Assembly: GCF_003149185.1 (NCBI RefSeq)
Contig: NZ_QGDO01000011.1
Span: 1-64,000 of the forward strand
DNA: 64,000 nt
From: Sediminitomix flava
Lineage (GTDB): Bacteria > Bacteroidota > Bacteroidia > Cytophagales > Flammeovirgaceae
Reading direction: 5' to 3'
Below the pieces are notes generated by a model. That model had not been told where the DNA came from. It searched no databases and saw only the letters and a list, made by a program, of their open reading frames with translations. Made by a program: the position numbers and the translations under genes. Every line of letters begins with the position of its first letter. Position 1 is the stretch's first letter. This document shows, piece after piece, positions 33,999-42,657 of this stretch.

Positions 33999-35370
33999 GC
34001 TTCTCCAATCGTCTGTATAAAGATGCTCTCGTCAAGCCCAAAGCTTTAGCTGCTTTTGAAATATTCCCAGAATGCTTACTAATCACTTTCTGGATCACCA
34101 TTTTCTCTACTGTTTCCAAGTCATATTCTGAGAATTCAAACTCTGCTTCATCACTTTTCTCAATTAAGAACATGAAATCAACAGGTTGTAAAACATCTCC
34201 ATCTGCCATAATCACGGCTCTTTCGATGGCGTGTTGCAACTCTCTGATATTTCCTGGCCAATGGTATTTCTGTAGTTTCTTTAAAGCTTGTGCCGAAAGA
34301 TCTCTGATGTCTTTTCTATACTTTTTACTGTACAACTGTGTGAAGTGAGTAGCCAAAGCAGGAATATCCGAAGCTCTTTCACGAAGTGCTGGCAGATTTA
34401 TTTCTACCGTATTCATACGGTAGAGCAAATCTTGACGGAATTCGTTACGCTCAACCATTTCATGTAAGTGCATATTTGTAGCACAGATCAGACGGATGTC
34501 GATCGGAATTACCTTATTCGCTCCTACACGAGTTACTTCTCTTTTCTGAAGTACAGTCAACAGCTTAGACTGCAAAGGCATTGATAGGTTACCGATTTCA
34601 TCTAAAAAAAGTGTTCCTGAGTTCGCAATCTCAAAACGCCCTGCCCGATCTTCTTTCGCATCGGTAAAAGCTCCTTTTTTATGTCCGAATAACTCACTTT
34701 CAAAAAGTGTTTCAGTAACCGCACCCATATCTACACTGATAAAGACATTGTCTTGTCTCAGTGAATTTTCATGAATGGTTTTTGCAATTACTTCTTTTCC
34801 CGTTCCGTTTTCTCCCAAGATCAATACATTGGCATCTGTCTGTGCAACTTTATTGATAAGGTTGAATACATCTACCATCTTTTCAGAATTTCCGACGATA
34901 GTTGTCTCACCACTTGACTGCTTTAGAGCTGTAGTTAATTGTGCTTTTTCAGCCTTCAAATCCTCCACTTGGTTGTAAGATTTTCTGAGCTTTACCGCAG
35001 AAGTTAGCGTAGCAATCAACTTTTCATTTTGCCATGGTTTCATTACAAAATCAGTTGCACCAGCTTTCAGCGAACGGACAGCCATTTCTACATCACCGTA
35101 AGCCGTAATCATGATTACAACTGCTTTCGGATCAATTTCCAAGATTTGTTCTAGCCAATGAAATCCTTCTTTACCCGAAACTGTATCACGAGTAAAGTTC
35201 ATATCTAAAAGAATAACATCGTATGAATCATGATTCAGAAGAAAAGGGATTTTACCCGGATTTTTCTCAACTTGTACCAAATCTGCATGCTTTTTAAGTA
35301 GCATTTTGGCAGCAATCAATATATCTTCATTATCATCTACGATGAGGATTTTGCCTAGTGGCTTGCCCAT
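33988..35370 (-). CDS. NtrC-family sigma-54-dependent response regulator
   Basis: The 460-residue activator has a receiver domain (about 1-125; acidic pocket DDNED and phosphoacceptor Asp in ILLDMNF), a sigma-54 AAA+ domain (about 150-380; Walker A GENGTGKE, Walker B LFLDEIG) and a Fis-type HTH at the end (GNISKAAKALGLTRASLYRR). The sigma-54 contact loop reads GAFTDA rather than GAFTGA, a change I recall as usual in Bacteroidota. When phosphorylated by the overlapping kinase it would form a ring and remodel RNA polymerase-sigma-54. It is the first gene of the pair. The regulated genes are unknown. Confidence 0.94.
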   Translation of the reverse strand: MGKPLGKILIVDDNEDILIAAKMLLKKHADLVQVEKNPGKIPFLLNHDSYDVILLDMNFTRDTVSGKEGFHWLEQILEIDPKAVVIMITAYGDVEMAVRSLKAGATDFVMKPWQNEKLIATLTSAVKLRKSYNQVEDLKAEKAQLTTALKQSSGETTIVGNSEKMVDVFNLINKVAQTDANVLILGENGTGKEVIAKTIHENSLRQDNVFISVDMGAVTETLFESELFGHKKGAFTDAKEDRAGRFEIANSGTLFLDEIGNLSMPLQSKLLTVLQKREVTRVGANKVIPIDIRLICATNMHLHEMVERNEFRQDLLYRMNTVEINLPALRERASDIPALATHFTQLYSKKYRKDIRDLSAQALKKLQKYHWPGNIRELQHAIERAVIMADGDVLQPVDFMFLIEKSDEAEFEFSEYDLETVEKMVIQKVISKHSGNISKAAKALGLTRASLYRRLEKHGL

Positions 35371-35746
35371 AACAATTAAGTATTTAAATCAAGTAATAAA
35401 CGGTCGGAAAAAGCGAACTTCGCTGTTAAAGTCTTTAGGTGGTTAAAAAAAGAAACTATATTTCTAGCATACCTCAAAAGAAATCCCTCTCAATATTTAT
35501 AACAAAATATTCACAAAGCTCGATAGTGTCTAAAAATAAGAAGTATTTATGGTTTTTGCAGAAAAAATCACCTTTGAAGATTTACGCGCAACGTTAAAAA
35601 AAGTTTAAAAAAATAGCATCATACTTCCTTTTCACCTCATTTAGAGACTTGTTTTCCTTATTTAAAAAATTGTTTATTCGTACCAAAGTAAGTTCTTGAA
35701 GGAAGTGAGTATCTAAGAAAATGTGTTTTTGAAGTATTTTTATTGT
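35371..35746. other. Intergenic region between two divergent signalling genes
   Basis: This AT-rich spacer separates the NtrC-type gene from a histidine kinase. I see no RNA gene, repeat or reliable promoter match on either strand. Confidence 0.4.
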
Positions 35747-37417
35747 ATGAAGTATGCAAAAGAATATGTAAATAAATCATACTGGATTAGACTCTCAGAC
35801 CCATACGGAGACTACTCGATGGAACAACGTATTTTGGTCTTCTGTAACCTTGCCGCAACTATTGGGAGTTCCTTATTTGCTTGCTTCGAAATCTTCAATG
35901 CTAACTGCCCTTACCAAATTACGTTTAAGGTATCTATCGCCCTTAGTTTCTTTCTCGCTTTCTTTCTAAGTAGAAATAGAAGAAAATTTTATCTCCCTTT
36001 TTTTATTCAAGGGTTCAACAATACCATTTTCACAATTAATGCTTGGCTCAACGATGGTGGTCTTGAAGGCATCGCTCCCCTCATGTTCGTTATCTCGATT
36101 GTCGTTTATGCTCAACTCCTAAAATCAATATACTTCCCATATGTAGCTATATTCTTTTGCTTCTTACTTCTTGCACTCACACTCTACTCTCTCAATTTCC
36201 AAATTGAGGATTTCTTTAAACTCGATATCATCCTCCAACAACGTTTTGCCTTTACTATGATCATCATGCCCCTTGTGGGAGGTATTGTCTCGACATTCAG
36301 ATCTACCATTGAGATTTATCGCAAAAAAATATCGAAACAAAACCAAGGGCTAAAAAAGAGTCAGAAAAAGTATAAAGAACTTATTGAATCGATCAAAGAC
36401 AATTTCTTTCTAGCAACCCTAGATCATGAGCAGAACTTAACTTATGTCAGTCCTTCTATTGAAAACATTCTAGGTTATCAAAAAGATGAACTTTCTTCAT
36501 TAAAAGACATCTTACTGAATGGTAAATCACTCGAAGATTTATTTCTAGAAAAAGAAATTGAGGTTAGAGCTGCTGATGAAAGTATACATTACATGACCAT
36601 AGCTGTCAATAAAAAAATTGAAGATGGCATACTAAAAGGATACGAATGCGTGGTACAAGATATAACTGCAAGAATTCGTCATGAACAAAGCTATCAGAAA
36701 ACTATCCAAGAACATGAGGAGCTTATAAAACTCAAGTCCAAGTTTTTGTCTATGGTTTCACATCAGTTCAGAACTCCTTTAGCCGTTATTCATTCTTCTA
36801 TTGACCTGATTGAATTTCATATTAAAAAACACGCAGAATCAGCACTCAACATTAACAGACACACTCTTCAAATTCATCAAGCCCTTGAGCAATTGACAAA
36901 CCTTATGGAAAACCTTCTAACGAAGGATAAAATTGAGGCTAAAACAATTCATTTCTCTCCTTCTGTTATTTGCTTTAATCTGCTAGTTAAAAAAATCATA
37001 ACGCAATATGATCTTCTCTTAACTGATGAGCAGAAAATTGAACTTGAAATAAGAGGTGAGTCAAAAACAATGTGGATGGATGGTAAGCTTGCAGAAAATA
37101 TCGTTTCTAATCTTTTCTCAAATGCCGTCAAATACTCTAAAGGAAAAAAGAGTCCGAAAGCAATTATTCAGTATCAAGAAACATCAATGATTTTTCAAGT
37201 TCAAGACTTCGGGATTGGTATTGCGAAAGAGGATATTCCTAATCTTTTTCAGCCTTTCTTCAGAGCTAAAAACACTGAAAATTTCAAAGGAACTGGTGTT
37301 GGACTTTCAGTCGTTAAAGAGTTTGTTGATTTACATGAGGGAAAAATTGAAGTAGATAGTGAACAAGGTGTACAGACTACTTTCACGATTACCTTCCCAT
37401 ATTTAAAAGAAAAATAG
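35747..37417 (+). CDS. PAS-domain sensor histidine kinase
   Basis: The 556-residue protein starts best at the ATG at 35747; a GTG eight codons earlier also exists. About six helices form an N-terminal membrane sensor (residues 20-180). A PAS domain follows (about 205-315, DNFFLATLDHEQNLTYVSPS, GYQKDELSSL). The HisKA H-box is SMVSHQFRTPLAVIHSS, and the HATPase domain has NIVSNLFSNAVKYS, FGIGIAKED and KGTGVGLSVVKEF. No response regulator is adjacent, so it may signal to a distant partner. Its gene points away from the NtrC-type pair, so the two are probably unrelated. Confidence 0.9.
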   Translation: MKYAKEYVNKSYWIRLSDPYGDYSMEQRILVFCNLAATIGSSLFACFEIFNANCPYQITFKVSIALSFFLAFFLSRNRRKFYLPFFIQGFNNTIFTINAWLNDGGLEGIAPLMFVISIVVYAQLLKSIYFPYVAIFFCFLLLALTLYSLNFQIEDFFKLDIILQQRFAFTMIIMPLVGGIVSTFRSTIEIYRKKISKQNQGLKKSQKKYKELIESIKDNFFLATLDHEQNLTYVSPSIENILGYQKDELSSLKDILLNGKSLEDLFLEKEIEVRAADESIHYMTIAVNKKIEDGILKGYECVVQDITARIRHEQSYQKTIQEHEELIKLKSKFLSMVSHQFRTPLAVIHSSIDLIEFHIKKHAESALNINRHTLQIHQALEQLTNLMENLLTKDKIEAKTIHFSPSVICFNLLVKKIITQYDLLLTDEQKIELEIRGESKTMWMDGKLAENIVSNLFSNAVKYSKGKKSPKAIIQYQETSMIFQVQDFGIGIAKEDIPNLFQPFFRAKNTENFKGTGVGLSVVKEFVDLHEGKIEVDSEQGVQTTFTITFPYLKEK

Positions 37418-37504
37418 CGTGTTCATTCAAAGTAATAATGGCTTAGGATATCTGCATCTCATCGTTTACCTTCATAGTTTATTATAATAGCAAACTTTTT
37501 AATA

Positions 37505-38296
37505 ATGAGATTATTTTTAAACTTTCTGACTGTTCTCAGCTTATTTTCTACCACAATGGTAGCACAAGAAGTTGATCAATCTAAAAACTTTCTTTATTTC
37601 TTTAATGGCACTGTTCAATACGCAAAAACTATCGACTACAAGAGACCTGTATTTTTAGGTTCTGCGTCATTCAGAGTAGACCAAGACAAGCAAGCTGTAA
37701 CCAACGTCAAGTTTTACAAAAACGAAACGGGATTTTTTGCAAACACTGTAAACATTACAGGCAGTAATCTTTTCAGCGAACGAATCCGAAAAGGTAAAAT
37801 CAACTTGTACGAGACTGCACAAACCGTTTACAATCCGGGAACATACAATGCTGGTACTGGAATGTTTATGGGAGGCGGAGGTTCTTCTACAAAGTTGAAG
37901 TATTATTACAACAAGGGCTTTGAAGATCTCAAAAGAGCAAACTACACAAACCTTCTTGTAGATTTGGCTGACAACCCTGAAAGTATGAAACACATGCTTG
38001 AATATAAGAAGGTCAAAAATACGCAAACAGGATTCATTGTTGCTGGCTCAGGATTAGTTCTGGTCGGAATCATCAAATTCTTATCTAGTAGCAGTAATGA
38101 AACTAATGACACTTCATCTATGTCTTCTAGCTATGATCCTTATTCAACTAACTCATCTTCTTCATCTCTTTCATCTGGACAAACCACTGGGATTGCCTTA
38201 ACACTACTTGGAGCAGGATTGAACTGGATTGGGTATTTCACAGGATTGAAAAAATATGATCATCTTTCTAATGCGATTGATGCCTACAATAGATAA
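37505..38296 (+). CDS. Exported protein with two C-terminal membrane helices
   Basis: I do not recognise this 263-residue protein. It has a signal peptide (residues 1-20, ending MVAQ), a polar middle region with a Gly-rich patch (GTGMFMGGGGSST at about 121-133), and two hydrophobic segments near the C-terminus (about 177-194 and 226-243) separated by a Ser/Thr/Asn-rich loop of about 30 residues. That loop is low complexity. The architecture suggests an envelope protein. It lies 87 nt after the kinase on the same strand and could be co-transcribed, although no terminator or promoter is clear between them. Confidence 0.7.
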   Translation: MRLFLNFLTVLSLFSTTMVAQEVDQSKNFLYFFNGTVQYAKTIDYKRPVFLGSASFRVDQDKQAVTNVKFYKNETGFFANTVNITGSNLFSERIRKGKINLYETAQTVYNPGTYNAGTGMFMGGGGSSTKLKYYYNKGFEDLKRANYTNLLVDLADNPESMKHMLEYKKVKNTQTGFIVAGSGLVLVGIIKFLSSSSNETNDTSSMSSSYDPYSTNSSSSSLSSGQTTGIALTLLGAGLNWIGYFTGLKKYDHLSNAIDAYNR

Positions 38297-38309
38297 TTTC
38301 CTAAATACT

Positions 38310-38341
38310 AAAAGTCAGTAGCTATAACGCTACTGACTTTT
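38310..38341. terminator. Bidirectional terminator
   Basis: The perfect 13-bp stem AAAAGTCAGTAGC / GCTACTGACTTTT (38310-38322 with 38329-38341) separates the exported protein from the convergent lipoprotein gene. Confidence 0.9.
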
Positions 38342-38359
38342 ATCTCTCTCTAACTTTTT

Positions 38360-39532
38360 CTAGTAGCTTTTCCTTTCAGACCAGTCATCTTGTGGAGACA
38401 CAGTATAACGTCCTTCTACTTGATCCCATAAATATCTATCTCCCATCATTTCTCGAATTCTACTGTCTGAGGTTGAAGCTGAAGCGCCATCTTTTCCTGT
38501 TGACTTTCTTTGCCACCAACTTATCGTACATTCTACTGGTGGATCAAATGCCATACTCCAAAAATAATGATGCCTTACATAGACATGTTTATTTGCAATA
38601 TCAAAGCCATTCAAGTACCAAAGCCGAAGTTGAACGAGTGCAACATCACTTTCAAATGAGGTATTTTGGTCTCCAATACCTAAATCTAAAATGGCAGAAG
38701 ATCGATACCATGTAACTGCTGTATTGTGATTATTAATCAACTCTCTCCCATACCAACGGCAGCGTTCACCTGTCCAATCATCATTACCATCACCATTTTC
38801 ATCTCCCAAATAGCTTTTCGCTGATTTACTCCAAAAAGGATCTAACAATTCTATACGTTTAGGTACTAATTGACTATGTCCATTTTCATCTAGTAAATGA
38901 GCGACATTCAGAGCCAATTGATTCCCTAAAGAGTGACCAGAAAGTCTAAAATTGCCACTCGAGTTATTTTGTAGTACTGCGGCTACCTGCTCAAAAGCCA
39001 TCTGACTTACACTCACATTTAATGAAGAACTATTTGCATAGCTCCCGTCCGATTTTCGATAACGCATTCCTCTTGGTCCATTAGCCGACCATATTTTAGC
39101 TTCAGCATCTTTCACTTCCGCCTCATTCGCAAACTGATCCCAATAAAATACACCGACATTCCAGCCTTGTGCTTTCCATGCTTCCATGGTATTGACATCT
39201 ACATTCAGCGAACTATTTGTCAATTGAAATGACTCTCGCTCATCTGAGTTAGGTTGCCATCCATGAAAATGAATGATTGTTGGTTTATGATTAGAATAAT
39301 AATTGGATGGGACATTCTCTACTTGCCCCGTTGAATGATTAAAGCCAGAAAGACTTTGCCCGTTTCCATCAAACCAATACAAGCCATAGTCCAAGCCTGT
39401 TGCAGCTCTTTTGGCTATTGATTGTTGATTAGAGTTTTCTTCTTCAAATGGTTTGAATTGGTCGTTTTTTGTACAAGACGTAACAAAAAGTAATAGGCAA
39501 ATGATGCCTATAGGTAGTTTTAGTGATTTCAT
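38360..39532 (-). CDS. Alpha/beta-hydrolase lipoprotein, lipase-like
   Basis: The 390-residue lipoprotein (lipobox VTSC, Cys at about residue 20) has an alpha/beta-hydrolase core. IIHFHGWQPNSDERESF is the oxyanion-region strand, and the nucleophile elbow GHSLGNQLA holds the catalytic Ser. The Asp and His are expected in LLDPFW and near KHVYVRHHYF. Between them lies DENGDGNDDW, an Asp-rich calcium-binding-like loop. The N-terminal 40 residues are a Ser/Asn-rich linker from the lipid. It may act on lipid or polysaccharide esters at the cell surface; the substrate is unknown. It is monocistronic. Confidence 0.78.
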   Translation of the reverse strand: MKSLKLPIGIICLLLFVTSCTKNDQFKPFEEENSNQQSIAKRAATGLDYGLYWFDGNGQSLSGFNHSTGQVENVPSNYYSNHKPTIIHFHGWQPNSDERESFQLTNSSLNVDVNTMEAWKAQGWNVGVFYWDQFANEAEVKDAEAKIWSANGPRGMRYRKSDGSYANSSSLNVSVSQMAFEQVAAVLQNNSSGNFRLSGHSLGNQLALNVAHLLDENGHSQLVPKRIELLDPFWSKSAKSYLGDENGDGNDDWTGERCRWYGRELINNHNTAVTWYRSSAILDLGIGDQNTSFESDVALVQLRLWYLNGFDIANKHVYVRHHYFWSMAFDPPVECTISWWQRKSTGKDGASASTSDSRIREMMGDRYLWDQVEGRYTVSPQDDWSERKSY

Positions 39533-39852
39533 TTGTGTTAATGGATTGAGTAAAAAATCCTTTTTTGATGCACTGTAATTTTATAAGTGTCGATGAAAGA
39601 TGAGTTAATTGAGAGAGAGATAGTTTTTCATCGATCTATATAAAAATTAAGTAGAATAATAGGATAAGACAAGATGGATTTTCAATTCCTTAGATTAATC
39701 TAATTTGAATTTGAGCTTAAAAATGAGGGATTTATAGGCGAATTATGTTAATTAACAGGCATTATTAGCTTTTACTTAGGTTTTTGAAAATCAAACACCT
39801 ACTTTAAAAACGAACTTTTTAAATACAACTTTTAGACTAATACTTTTTTGAA
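39533..39852. other. Intergenic region, no clear features
   Basis: This AT-rich spacer separates two divergent lipoprotein genes. I see no RNA, repeat or strong promoter; TACTTTTTTG just before the rightward ATG is only a loose resemblance to a -7 box. Confidence 0.35.
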
Positions 39853-40620
39853 ATGAAAAACTTTTTAAAAACACTTTCATCATCACTCATTTTATTGTCA
39901 TTCACCATGCTTTTTAGCTGTGAGCCTAGCCCTCGAAAAGTAAATGTGAAAATCGACAATGAATTCGTAAAGAATAATAAAGTTATTCTCGATGACTCTA
40001 TCCGAATCCCCTTTTACAAAACGGACAACGAGTTTGCGAATATGGTCTTGATGTCTGGTGAACATCATGTAAGCGTAAATGATGGCCCTAAAATGCCTTT
40101 TACAGTTGGTATTGATGGAGGAATCCTAAATGTAAGTAGAAGAGATTTCGTCATCTACAGCATCAAGTACGAAATGGGGAACCCTAATCCTCTTGCAGGA
40201 CTTCTTGGTAACAACGTAGATATCCCTGAAGAGCTAGCTGCACAGCTAAATTCAACGGTAGTAGAGTATGAAGTTCCTTTACTTGTAGATGGCTATGTGG
40301 TCTACAATAAGACTCTAGCTGAATCTCAAGAAGACTTAAAAAAGGTTCTGAAAACCAAATCTAAAAGTAAATTCGATACACATCTAGTTTTTGTTCCTGC
40401 AGCTGAGTTGTTCATTCACAAAACTTGGGATTTTGATATCCATGAAACAGCTCCAGAACAAGTTGAGATGAGAGTAGAAGAAGGACAACGATATGCCAAA
40501 ACTTACCGTTCTTCAATTATGGAAGCAACTACCTTCCCTCTTTATGCTATGTTCTCTGGCGAATACAATGTAGAAAAAATCACAGATGAAGAACTTGCTT
40601 CTACCATTGGAAACTGGTAG
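39853..40620 (+). CDS. Lipoprotein of unknown function
   Basis: The 255-residue protein has lipobox LFSC (Cys at about residue 23) and no other membrane segment. The mature part is mostly beta by composition, with KTDNEFANMVLMSGEHHVSVNDG early and EVPLLVDGYVVYNKTLAE in the middle. I recognise no family or active site. It ends in a structured terminator shared with gltD and is not part of an operon. It is probably an outer-membrane or periplasmic-face lipoprotein. Function unknown. Confidence 0.74.
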   Translation: MKNFLKTLSSSLILLSFTMLFSCEPSPRKVNVKIDNEFVKNNKVILDDSIRIPFYKTDNEFANMVLMSGEHHVSVNDGPKMPFTVGIDGGILNVSRRDFVIYSIKYEMGNPNPLAGLLGNNVDIPEELAAQLNSTVVEYEVPLLVDGYVVYNKTLAESQEDLKKVLKTKSKSKFDTHLVFVPAAELFIHKTWDFDIHETAPEQVEMRVEEGQRYAKTYRSSIMEATTFPLYAMFSGEYNVEKITDEELASTIGNW

Positions 40621-40628
40621 TCTCAATT

Positions 40629-40689
40629 AGAGTTTTAAGGACAAAAAAAGGCAGTGCACACAAATAATTGCGTACACTGCCAAAACTCT
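40629..40689. terminator. Two-stem terminator between lipoprotein and gltD
   Basis: The outer stem AGAGTTTT / AAAACTCT (40629-40636 with 40682-40689) encloses the inner stem GGCAGTGCAC / GTACACTGCC (40650-40659 with 40672-40681, one mismatch). On the minus strand TTTTTTTG follows the inner stem, so gltD is well terminated. Confidence 0.8.
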
Positions 40690-40721
40690 ATGTTGAAAGA
40701 TTAAAATACTTTCCTTAAACT

Positions 40722-42155
40722 TTAAACTGTAGCTTTAACGACGTCTTCCTCTGTCTCTTCCAATAGAACTTCCATGATATTGAAAGCAGCTTCTCTACCG
40801 TCTAAAGCAGCTGTTACAACCAAGTCAGCACCACGAACAGTATCACCTCCTGCATAAACTCCTTTCTTAGAAGTTTCTAACTTATCGTTAGTTACAATTG
40901 CGCCCCATTCGTTTGTATCAATGCCATTCGCATTTAGATACTTACTACGCTCGTTGTCAAAACCTAGCGCAAGAATTACGATATCAGCTTCTTCGAAATG
41001 CTCACTTCCAGCTACTTCTGAAGCTCTTTGTCTTCCTGAAGCATCTGCTTCGCTCAGTTGCATATTTACAAACTCAACAGCTGTGATATTTCCTGCTTCA
41101 TCAACTTGGAAACGTTTTGGTTGCTCCAAGAACCTGAATTCTACACCTTCTTCTTTGGCTGCTGCAACCTCTTTACGGCTACCCGGCATATTTATTTCAT
41201 CACGACGATAGAAACATCTTACCGAAGCAGCATTTTCACGGATTGAAGTACGCACACAGTCCATTGCTGTATCACCACCACCAATCACGATGACATTCTT
41301 TCCTTTTACATCGTACTTTTTATCGTACATTTTCTCATCCAATTTCTTTTGCGTATTGGTCAAGAAAGGAACAGCCATGTAAAGGTTGTCTGTATTATAA
41401 TTCTCGTCTGAAAGAACTTTACCTTGTGTAGCCCCAATTCCCATGAACACCGCATCATGCTTATCATAGATTTCTTGGAAAGTAACATCTTTTCCAATCT
41501 CGGTGCTAAGGTGAAGCTCCATACCTGCTTCAAGCAAAGAATTTACTCTTCGCTCAACAGCTTTTTTCTCCAATTTGAAACCAGGAATACCGTAAGTCAA
41601 AAGACCTCCAGCAGCATCTGCTTTCTCATAAACTACAGGTGTAATCCCTGCTCTCAACAAGAAAGTTGCACACGAAAGACCTGCAGGTCCTGATCCGATA
41701 ATTGCTACTTTATGTCCTGTTTTTTGAGAAGCAAACTCAGGTTTTAAACCTGCTTCAAATCCTCTTTCAGAAATGGCTACTTCAATTGAACCAATCGTAA
41801 TTGCTCCGATTGTATGCTCATCATTTCCATCATTCAAAGTACAAGCTCCTTCACACAGACGATCTTGCGGACAAATACGTCCTAAAATCTCTGGAAATGG
41901 AGATGTTTCGTTTGAAATACGGAAGGCCAATTCCAAATCTTTTTGTGCAATGAACTTAAGCCATTGCGGAATATTATTGCTCAAAGGACAGCCCGATGCA
42001 CTACAGTAAGGGTTTCCACACTGAACACAACGACTTGCCTGTGAGCGTGCTTCCTCCTTAGTGTACTGATGACTGATTTCTCTGAAATTATCTACACGTT
42101 CGTTAGTTGGTTTCAACTGCGGAACGATTCGTTCTATTTTAGTGAATTCCTGCAT
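40722..42155 (-). CDS. gltD: Glutamate synthase small (beta) subunit
   Basis: GltD is the FAD- and NADPH-binding subunit that feeds electrons to GltB for reductive amination of 2-oxoglutarate. The 477-residue protein has an N-terminal Cys-rich iron-sulfur region (SRCVQCGNPYCSASGCPL, then QDRLCEGACT), the FAD loop IGSGPAGLSCATFLLRAG and the NAD(P)H loop VIGGGDTAMDCVRTS, ending with the C-terminal FAD segment GVYAGGDTVRGADLVV. It follows gltB on the same strand, but 502 nt of repeat-like sequence intervene; in most genomes the two are adjacent. Identification is secure. Confidence 0.96.
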   Translation of the reverse strand: MQEFTKIERIVPQLKPTNERVDNFREISHQYTKEEARSQASRCVQCGNPYCSASGCPLSNNIPQWLKFIAQKDLELAFRISNETSPFPEILGRICPQDRLCEGACTLNDGNDEHTIGAITIGSIEVAISERGFEAGLKPEFASQKTGHKVAIIGSGPAGLSCATFLLRAGITPVVYEKADAAGGLLTYGIPGFKLEKKAVERRVNSLLEAGMELHLSTEIGKDVTFQEIYDKHDAVFMGIGATQGKVLSDENYNTDNLYMAVPFLTNTQKKLDEKMYDKKYDVKGKNVIVIGGGDTAMDCVRTSIRENAASVRCFYRRDEINMPGSRKEVAAAKEEGVEFRFLEQPKRFQVDEAGNITAVEFVNMQLSEADASGRQRASEVAGSEHFEEADIVILALGFDNERSKYLNANGIDTNEWGAIVTNDKLETSKKGVYAGGDTVRGADLVVTAALDGREAAFNIMEVLLEETEEDVVKATV

Positions 42156-42657
42156 TTGTTCTTTGGTTAATTAAGATGTTGTGATGAAATAAACACATCC
42201 CTTATTCAGCTTGATTCTGCACTAGACTTCTTCATTTTACTGTAGTTATCTCTTTTTTCTTTTGGCTTGACCCAAAAGAAACAAAAAGTCAAGGCTAAAA
42301 TACTTCACCTAAATTCTATTACATTTTCGCTAAAAACCCTAAACTCGCTTCGCTCAAACATAGTGTTTTTTAACGCTTTCATTTCATATAATTCTTTACG
42401 GCTACGTATCTAATGCCACTTTTATAATCACCTCAATAAGCGGGCTGTTTGCCCCACGTGAGAAGCTTAGGCTGTCTTGTGGGAAGTAGATTCGATGGGG
42501 CTTGACTTTTTTTGCTTCGTTTTTTGTGTCAAGACAAAAAATGAAGGCTGCAATTCCTTAAGAATCTACTTTGTCCGCTGAGATAGACTATAATTAAATG
42601 ATACTACAATCAATCTAGTATAATCCTACTTTCAAAGGTTTGATCGAGAATACCCCA
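42156..42657. repeat. Repeat-like element inserted between gltB and gltD
   Basis: This 502-nt spacer is unlike the other gaps. Its left end carries CTTGAC / GTCAAG arms at 42266-42271 and 42288-42293, and its right end the same hexamers at 42501-42506 and 42528-42533. The right hairpin is also bracketed by AGTAGATTC (42485-42493) and GAATCTACT (42562-42570). Phrases such as CGCTTCGCTCAAAC and TTTGCTTCGTTTTTTGTG, which I recall from short dispersed repeats in Bacteroidota, occur. There is no open frame of note. Only one copy is in view, so the repeat nature rests on structure and memory. Confidence 0.55.

Noticed and set aside
42156-42657. Insertion sequence between gltB and gltD
   Set aside because: There is no transposase frame and no clear target-site duplication; it is at most a small non-coding element.
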